Shown: positions 21,865 to 27,065 of the stretch, in pieces
Layout of the letters: each line of letters opens with the position of its first letter
How positions within the stretch are numbered: position 1 is the stretch's first letter
DNA from: JANNYA01 sp031409855
GTDB taxonomy: Bacteria > Pseudomonadota > Gammaproteobacteria > Xanthomonadales > SZUA-5
Direction: 5' to 3'
DNA: 27,065 nucleotides
NCBI GenBank assembly: GCA_031409855.1
Contig: JANNYA010000179.1
Location: 1 to 27,065, forward strand
Translations under genes and position numbers: made by a program
Notes under the pieces: generated by a model
What the model was told of the DNA's origin: nothing
Seen by the model: the letters and a program-made list of their open reading frames with translations, nothing else
The model's database searches: none

Positions 21865-23724
21865 ATGCAAAACACCTCCGCCACTGCCGCCGTCGTCCCA
21901 CTATCGCTTGAACGCAGCGCGCTGTTAGCGCAGTTATGCGATGGCTTGGATGCATCGGGTTTCTGGTGGATTTCCGGTTACGCCGCAGCCTGCGCACAAG
22001 CCTTGCAGAAAGCCGCGCAAAGCTCGCCAATCAACGACGCAGTGGCAGCAGAAGCACATGTTTCGGTGGCGCTAGCTAGCGCACACGTGGCGACGATTGT
22101 TTATGGCACGCAAACCGGCAATGCCAAGCAGATCGCGACAGGCTTTTCTGAGCAATTGCTGGCCGCTGGGATTCAGGCACGGGTTTTGCGCAGCGATGCC
22201 TACCCGCTGAAAGATCTTAAAACTGAAAAAACGCTGTATTTAGTCATCAGCACCCAAGGCGATGGCGACCCGCCAGAAGATTCGCGCGCCTTCGTTGAGC
22301 ATGTGTTGGGCCGCCGCGCGCCGAATCTGGTGCACCTGCATTTTGCGGTGCTGGGCTTGGGCGATTCTAGCTATCCAAAATTTTGCTCGGTTGCGAAAGC
22401 CTTGGATGCGCGCTTTAGTGAATTGGGCGCGCAGCGCCTGCATGCGCGTGGTGATGCCGATGTCGAGATCGCGCTAGTCGCCACGCCTTGGCTTGATATC
22501 GCCGTACGCGAGGCGAAACTGCGGCTCAAAGTTACGCCGCCCGCGTCTTCGGTGTCGTTTTTACCGCTGCGTGCGCCGGCGCGGGTTGCGCACGCATTAT
22601 ACAGTAAAGAGCGGCCGTTTCCGGCAAAATTACTGCAAAATCAACGCATTACCACGCGCGCTAGCACTAAGGATGTGCGCCACATTGAGCTTTCCTTAGA
22701 AGGTTCTGGCTTGAGCTATAGCCCCGGCGATTCCTTGGGTGTGTATCCGGAAAATGCTCAGAGTGCGGTGCATGAACTTTTAGCAGGTTTGAATTGGGCC
22801 ACCGATGCCGAGGCCAGTGTGGCGGGCCAAACGCATAGCGCAGGCCGCTGGCTGAGCCATCAGCGCGATATCGCCAAGCTCAGCCGCAGCTTGATCGAAG
22901 CACACGCCGAGCGCAGTGGCGATGGCGATCTGCGCGCCTTGCTTGCGCCTAAGCAAGCTGAGCCGTTGCGCGAGTTTTTAAGCCAAACGCATTTAGTCGA
23001 TTTGCTGGCGCGCTATCCCTTGTCGAGCGCGCGTCAGTGGCAGCCGAGCGAACTATTGCCACTATTGCGTCCTCTGGCACCGAGGCTTTATTCGATAGCC
23101 TCTGCCGCATCCCAGGTCGGTGCTGAAGTGCATTTGACCGTGGCGCACGTGGCTTATGAGCTTAATGGTAGCGCGCGTTTTGGTGCGGCCTCACACACCT
23201 TGGCAAACGCGCTGGAAGGCGCCAGCGTGCCGGTTTTTATCGAAGCGAATGAGCGCTTTCGGCTGCCGGTGGACTGCGCAAGAGATGTAATCATGATCGG
23301 CCCCGGTACCGGCGTCGCGCCGTTTCGTGCGTTTTTGCAAGAGCGTGTTGAGACGGGGGTTACGGGCCGCAACTGGCTATTTTTCGGCAATCCGCATTTT
23401 CGCGAAGATTTTCTGTATCAGTTGGAATGGCAGCAGGCGCTTAAAGCGAACAGTTTGCATAGGCTTGATTTGGCGTTCTCACGTGATGGCGCAACCAAGG
23501 TTTATGTACAGCAGCGTTTGCTGGAGCAAGCAAAAGAGCTGTTTAGCTGGCTGGAAAATGGCGCCCATCTCTACGTTTGCGGTGATGCCACGCGCATGGC
23601 GAAAGATGTGGACGCGGCTTTACGCCAAATTGTCGCGCAAGAAAAGCAGCTGGATGCGGATGGCGTCGCGGATTATTTCGCGCAGCTGCAGCAGCAAAAT
23701 CGCTATCAGCGGGATGTCTACTAA
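21865..23724 (+). CDS. cysJ: Sulfite reductase [NADPH] flavoprotein alpha-component
   Basis: 619 residues. It carries electrons from NADPH through FAD and FMN to CysI. The flavodoxin domain spans about 75-215: TIVYGTQTGNAKQIA, STQGDGDPPEDSRAF, LGLGDSSYPKFC. The FAD domain has YSPGDSLGVYPEN and RLYSIASA. The NADPH domain has MIGPGTGVAPFRAFLQER, LFFGNPHFREDFLY, LYVCGDATRMAKDV and the terminal RYQRDVY of the family. The length is close to E. coli CysJ (599). The first 70 residues are a helical N-terminal region typical of CysJ. The stop shares one base with the cysI start (TAATG), so it is the first gene of cysJIH. No clear ribosome site precedes ATG 21865. Confidence 0.96.
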   Translation: MQNTSATAAVVPLSLERSALLAQLCDGLDASGFWWISGYAAACAQALQKAAQSSPINDAVAAEAHVSVALASAHVATIVYGTQTGNAKQIATGFSEQLLAAGIQARVLRSDAYPLKDLKTEKTLYLVISTQGDGDPPEDSRAFVEHVLGRRAPNLVHLHFAVLGLGDSSYPKFCSVAKALDARFSELGAQRLHARGDADVEIALVATPWLDIAVREAKLRLKVTPPASSVSFLPLRAPARVAHALYSKERPFPAKLLQNQRITTRASTKDVRHIELSLEGSGLSYSPGDSLGVYPENAQSAVHELLAGLNWATDAEASVAGQTHSAGRWLSHQRDIAKLSRSLIEAHAERSGDGDLRALLAPKQAEPLREFLSQTHLVDLLARYPLSSARQWQPSELLPLLRPLAPRLYSIASAASQVGAEVHLTVAHVAYELNGSARFGAASHTLANALEGASVPVFIEANERFRLPVDCARDVIMIGPGTGVAPFRAFLQERVETGVTGRNWLFFGNPHFREDFLYQLEWQQALKANSLHRLDLAFSRDGATKVYVQQRLLEQAKELFSWLENGAHLYVCGDATRMAKDVDAALRQIVAQEKQLDADGVADYFAQLQQQNRYQRDVY

Positions 23725-25466
23725 TGTCTAGCTCGAACAATCCCGTCGAAAAAATTAAGCAAGCAAGCTCCCAGCTGCGCGGTGAGATTCAGCAAAGCCT
23801 GCACGATCAAGTTACCGGCGCTTTGCGCGAGTCGGATCAGACCGTGATCAAGTATCACGGCAGCTATCAGCAAGACGACCGTGACGTGCGCGAGGAACGC
23901 CGTTTAGCCAAATTGGAGCCGGAATTTAGCTTCATGATCCGCACCCGCACGCCGGGCGGCGTGGTTACGCCCACGCAATGGTTGCAGCTGGATACCATTG
24001 CAACGCGATTCGCCGCGCGCGGCTTGCGCATTACTTCGCGGCAGGCGCTGCAGTTTCACGGCGTGATAAAGACTGAGTTGAAAGCCACCATGCAGGCGAT
24101 CAATGCGACCCTGATGGACACCTTGGCAGCCTGTGGCGATGTCAATCGCAATGTCGCGGTGGCGGTGAATCCAGCGCAATCAAACATCCACGCCCAGGTC
24201 TATGCGGCAGGCGCAAAACTGTCCGAACGTTTGTTGCCGAACACGCGCGCTTACTATGAAATTTGGTTGGATGAGGAACGCGTGTTGGGCGGCGATCCTG
24301 ACGCGGAACCGGCGGCTGATCCTATCTATGGCAAAAGCTATTTGCCGCGCAAATTCAAGATTGGCTTTGTCGTGCCGCCCGTGAATGACGTTGACGTCTA
24401 CACGCAAGACCTTGGTTTTATTGCGATTGTTGCGCCGAACGCGCAGGGCGTAGCGGAACTTATTGGCTACAACGTGACTGCGGGCGGCGGCATGGGCGCT
24501 AGCCACAACGATGCGGAAACCTATCCGCGCCTAGCCGACACGCTGGGCTTTATTGTGCCCGCCGACATTGAATCGGTAGCGATTGCGGTGATCACCACGC
24601 AGCGCGATTTTGGCAACCGCGAGGTGCGCAAGCGCGCGCGGCTGAAATACACCATTGAAGACCGCGGTATTGAGTGGTTCAAAGCTGAAGTTGCAGCGCG
24701 CAGCGGCGTGCAGTTTGCGCCTGTGCGGGCGGTGCAATTTGTTGGCAGTGGCGACCAGTTTGGTTGGCTAAAAGGCGAGGGTGAGCACTGGCATTTGGGC
24801 CTAAGAATTATTGCCGGACGCATTGATGATAGCGATGCGTTGCGATTGACCGGCATGCGCACGTTGGCGGCGCTGTTGCTCGACTCCGGTTTAAGTGCGG
24901 CAACGCAAATACGGCTGACCCCGAATCAGAACCTGCTGATCGCCAATATTGATCCAGTTTTGCGCGCCGATATCGATCAGATTTTGCGCAAATTTGGCCT
25001 GGCGACGTATCAAGATGCGGGCAGTGTATTGGCGCACGCCATGGCCTGTGTGGCGCTGCCAACGTGTGGTTTGGCGATGGCCGAAGCCGAGCGCTATCTT
25101 CCTGAATTTGCTGGGAAATTACAGGCGCTGCTGACTAAAGTTGAACTTGCGGATGCGCCGTTACAAATACGTATTAGCGGCTGCCCGAATGGCTGTTCCA
25201 GGCCCTATGCCAGCGAAGTTGCGCTGGTTGGGAAAGCGCCCGGACGCTACAACTTGATGCTCGGTGGCGACCATCTAGGCACTCGATTGAATCAAATCTA
25301 TCGCGAGAATTTGGCTGAGCCGGAAATTCTGAGTGCGCTAGAACCGCTATTGCTCAGCTATGCCAAAGAGCAAACCACGGCTGAGCGCTTCGGCGATTTT
25401 TGTGTCCGCACCGGCATCGTCAACCCAATCAAAACCCGCGAAATTTTAGCCCGAGTCGTGTCATGA
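23724..25466 (+). CDS. cysI: Sulfite reductase [NADPH] hemoprotein beta-component
   Basis: 580 residues. It reduces sulfite to sulfide with six electrons at a coupled sirohaem-4Fe4S centre. The cluster cysteines are Cys442 and Cys448 (ACVALPTCGLA, C-x5-C) and Cys487 and Cys491 (SGCPNGC, C-x3-C). Siroheme-contact stretches include RTPGGVVTPTQW, RITSRQALQFHGV and CGDVNRNV near 137-144. YNVTAGGGMGASHND and LTPNQNLLIANI belong to the second repeat of the nitrite/sulfite reductase fold. Length and order are normal. It overlaps cysJ by one base and cysH by four (ATGA). Confidence 0.97.
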   Translation: MSSSNNPVEKIKQASSQLRGEIQQSLHDQVTGALRESDQTVIKYHGSYQQDDRDVREERRLAKLEPEFSFMIRTRTPGGVVTPTQWLQLDTIATRFAARGLRITSRQALQFHGVIKTELKATMQAINATLMDTLAACGDVNRNVAVAVNPAQSNIHAQVYAAGAKLSERLLPNTRAYYEIWLDEERVLGGDPDAEPAADPIYGKSYLPRKFKIGFVVPPVNDVDVYTQDLGFIAIVAPNAQGVAELIGYNVTAGGGMGASHNDAETYPRLADTLGFIVPADIESVAIAVITTQRDFGNREVRKRARLKYTIEDRGIEWFKAEVAARSGVQFAPVRAVQFVGSGDQFGWLKGEGEHWHLGLRIIAGRIDDSDALRLTGMRTLAALLLDSGLSAATQIRLTPNQNLLIANIDPVLRADIDQILRKFGLATYQDAGSVLAHAMACVALPTCGLAMAEAERYLPEFAGKLQALLTKVELADAPLQIRISGCPNGCSRPYASEVALVGKAPGRYNLMLGGDHLGTRLNQIYRENLAEPEILSALEPLLLSYAKEQTTAERFGDFCVRTGIVNPIKTREILARVVS

Positions 25467-26221
25467 GCAGTTCAATGATAATTAAACCGCAATTGCAGCA
25501 AATCGAAGCGAGTGCTGGCTGTGCCCGCGCTGGCGTGCTGGTGGAAAATTTGAGTCAAGTCAATGACTACTTAGCAACCATGAGTGCGCAAGCGCGCATC
25601 GAGTGGGCGTTGGAATACTTGCCAGGCGCACATGCGATCTCCAGCAGCTTTGGCGCGCAGTCGGCGGTGTTATTGCACATGAGCAATCAAGCCGCGCCGG
25701 GAATTCCTGTGATCTTTGTCGACACCGGCTTTTTGTTCCCAGAAACCTATGAATTTGCGGATGCATTGACCGCGCGCCTAAATTTGAATGTGCGGCGCGC
25801 ACAGCCTTTGACAGCGCAGCGCTGGGACGAGGCGCAAGTCGCGAATTTACAGGAAGCGGGCGTTGATGCCATTGGGCGTTACAACCACGCACACAAGGTG
25901 GAGCCTATGCAGCGCGCGCTTTGCCAAGAAAAGGTCAGCACCTGGATTGCTGGCTTGCGGCGTGTGCAGTCAGATTCGCGCAGCGACGTGCAGTTTTTGC
26001 AAAATAAAAACGGCCGATTAAAGCTGCACTGCATTGCCGACTGGACGGATCGCGATATCGGGCGCTATTTATCCCAGCATGATTTGCCTTATCACCCGCT
26101 GTGGGAGCAAGGCTATGTTTCGATTGGTGATCGCTACCTAACGGCGCCGACACTGCCCGGCATGCGCGCCGAGGACTCGCGCTTTTTTGGGCTGAAGCGC
26201 GAATGTGGTTTGCATAGCTGA
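25463..26221 (+). CDS. cysH: Phosphoadenosine phosphosulfate (PAPS) reductase
   Basis: 252 residues. It reduces PAPS to sulfite using thioredoxin. The PP-loop-like SSSFGAQSAVLLHM and VIFVDTGFLFPETY bind the nucleotide, and IAGLRRVQSDSR follows. The catalytic Cys248 is in the terminal KRECGLHS. The paired CC motifs of 4Fe-4S APS reductases are absent, so it should use PAPS, which matches the APS kinase domain on CysNC. The open frame begins at 25400, but ATG 25463 overlaps the cysI stop (ATGA) and gives the family N-terminus. The gene ends one base before the convergent hisIE stop, leaving no room for separate terminators. Confidence 0.96.
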   Translation: MSSSMIIKPQLQQIEASAGCARAGVLVENLSQVNDYLATMSAQARIEWALEYLPGAHAISSSFGAQSAVLLHMSNQAAPGIPVIFVDTGFLFPETYEFADALTARLNLNVRRAQPLTAQRWDEAQVANLQEAGVDAIGRYNHAHKVEPMQRALCQEKVSTWIAGLRRVQSDSRSDVQFLQNKNGRLKLHCIADWTDRDIGRYLSQHDLPYHPLWEQGYVSIGDRYLTAPTLPGMRAEDSRFFGLKRECGLHS

Positions 26222-26222
26222 A

Positions 26223-26855
26223 TTACGCTGGCGAATGCCGCTGCGCCAATACCGCCAACACATCGGCCAAGCCCAAGCCACGGGCACGCAGCAGCACCAA
26301 TAAATGAAATACCAAATCCGCAGCTTCTCCGGTGAGTGCAGCATCGTCTTGCACGACAGCGGCAAGTGCAGTTTCGACGCCTTCCTCCCCCACTTTTTGC
26401 GCAATGCGGCGCAGATCACCTTGAAAAAGTTTCGTGGTGTAGCTGCCTTCTGGTAACTCACGTTTACGGGCAGCAATGAGCGTGTCTAAATCACTTAAGA
26501 AGCTTAATTTTGGCCCGACGGCGGTTTTGCACGCCCCGTCAAAACAGGTGCAGGTGCCGTTGTGGCAAGTGGGGCCGTTCGCGTGCGCGAAAAACAGTAA
26601 AGTGTCCTGATCACAGTCCAAAAACGCGTCAACGAGCTTGAGCGTATGGCCGCTGCTTTCGCCCTTAGTCCACAGTCGGTTTTTGCTGCGCGAAAAAAAC
26701 GTCACGTTGCCACTGTCCAGTGTGTGCGCGAGCGCTGCCTGATTGACATAGCCCAACATCAGCACCCGCGCACTGCTGGCGCACTGCACTATGGCCGGAA
26801 TCAACCCGCCCGATTTTTGCCAATCGATGCCCTCGATTTGTAAGCTAGTTAACAT
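26223..26855 (-). CDS. hisIE: Bifunctional phosphoribosyl-AMP cyclohydrolase / phosphoribosyl-ATP pyrophosphatase
   Basis: 210 residues catalysing the second and third steps of histidine synthesis. HisI part (1-120): LMLGYVNQAAL, FFSRSKNRLWTKGESSGH, and the metal-binding CDQDTLLFFAHANGPTCHNGTCTCF. HisE part (about 122-210): LIAARKRELPEGSYTTKL, QKVGEEGVETALAA and EAADLVFHLLVLL. The gene starts 7 bases inside the end of hisF (26849-26855 shared), with GGAG about 10 bases upstream, and is the last gene of the his operon as in other gammaproteobacteria. Confidence 0.96.
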   Translation of the reverse strand: MLTSLQIEGIDWQKSGGLIPAIVQCASSARVLMLGYVNQAALAHTLDSGNVTFFSRSKNRLWTKGESSGHTLKLVDAFLDCDQDTLLFFAHANGPTCHNGTCTCFDGACKTAVGPKLSFLSDLDTLIAARKRELPEGSYTTKLFQGDLRRIAQKVGEEGVETALAAVVQDDAALTGEAADLVFHLLVLLRARGLGLADVLAVLAQRHSPA

Positions 26856-27065
26856 CGAACTTGGACTCCAGCCGCCTGTAGAAATTGTTTGAGCGCAGGG
26901 ATCGCAATTGCGCCCGAGTGAAACACGCTGGCGGCCAGCGCGCCGTCTACATCCGCCTGCTGGAACACCTCACTAAAATGCGCCATGCTGCCAGCACCGC
27001 CCGAAGCGACTAAGGGCACGGTGCAAACCGCGCGTACTGCCTGCAGTTGCAGCAAGTCATAACCG
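26849..27065 (-). CDS. hisF: Imidazole glycerol phosphate synthase subunit HisF (3-prime part)
   Basis: The frame enters the window at 27065 and gives the last 72 or so residues: GYDLLQLQAVR, VPLVASGGAGSMAHFSEVF, GALAASVFHSGAIAIPALKQF. These are the final strands and phosphate-binding SGGAG loop of the HisF beta-alpha barrel, which cyclises PRFAR with ammonia from HisH to give imidazole glycerol phosphate and AICAR. It ends QVRC, with TAA at 26851-26849 overlapping hisIE. The 5-prime part lies outside the window. Confidence 0.95.
   Translation of the reverse strand, partial: GYDLLQLQAVRAVCTVPLVASGGAGSMAHFSEVFQQADVDGALAASVFHSGAIAIPALKQFLQAAGVQVRC

Noticed and set aside
25463..26221. cysH as a 4Fe-4S APS reductase
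   Set aside because: The two Cys-Cys pairs needed for the cluster are absent; only the ECGLH catalytic Cys is present, and an APS kinase domain is encoded nearby.
1..27065. CRISPR arrays, tRNA or rRNA genes, insertion sequences, phage genes
   Set aside because: I saw no spaced identical repeats of CRISPR type, no cloverleaf with a CCA end and no transposase or integrase motifs in any frame.

Overview
The window looks like chromosomal DNA from a free-living gammaproteobacterium, most likely of the Lysobacterales (Xanthomonadales). The reasons are the lptM-dapF-DUF484 cluster, a fused cysNC next to a divergent cysJIH operon, a gammaproteobacterial-type prfB with its programmed frameshift, a hisF-hisIE end of a his operon, and two exported proteins carrying an F-x-x-GFE motif that I remember from secreted proteins of that order. 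The placement is inference. I see no insertion sequence, phage gene, tRNA, rRNA or CRISPR array. No gene-free stretch exceeds 300 bases.

Layout. 1-163 is the C-terminal end of a surface protein with a DUF11-like repeat, followed by a candidate terminator. 352-4630 (+) is a tightly overlapping three-gene unit: an acyl-CoA dehydrogenase, a fatty-acid-kinase-like fusion (FakA-type DhaL domain and middle domain joined to a FakB/DegV domain), and the acyl-phosphate:glycerol-3-phosphate acyltransferase PlsY. 4728-5420 (-) is a short-chain dehydrogenase. 5603-8631 (+) is a GbsR/MarR-type regulator with a palindrome at its promoter, then a short-Q-loop cytochrome bd-type quinol oxidase (cydAB). 8653-12534 holds a Uma2-family nuclease-fold protein (-), a DUF533/TerB-like protein (+) and a large exported protein of unknown function (+). 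12706-15602 (-) is lptM, dapF, a DUF484 gene and prfB. 15735-16897 (+) holds a carboxylesterase and an FmdB zinc-ribbon protein. 16938-17582 (-) is a VapBC-type toxin-antitoxin pair with its own promoter and operator palindrome.

17677-26221 is an assimilatory sulfate reduction locus built from two divergent arms. Leftwards lie a TauE/SafE transporter, cysD and cysNC, for sulfur-anion transport, sulfate adenylylation and APS phosphorylation. Rightwards lie cysJ, cysI and cysH, for PAPS to sulfite to sulfide. Together they encode the route from sulfate to sulfide. 26223-27065 (-) is the end of a histidine operon (hisIE and partial hisF), convergent with cysH after a single base.

Most genes are housekeeping. 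The points I would look at first are the FakA-FakB fusion translationally coupled to PlsY and an acyl-CoA dehydrogenase; the shared F-x-x-GFE tag, at the C-terminus of one exported protein and just behind the signal peptide of another; an unusual N-terminal extension of CysD that overlaps the transporter stop codon; and a 63-base imperfect palindrome between cysD and cysN.
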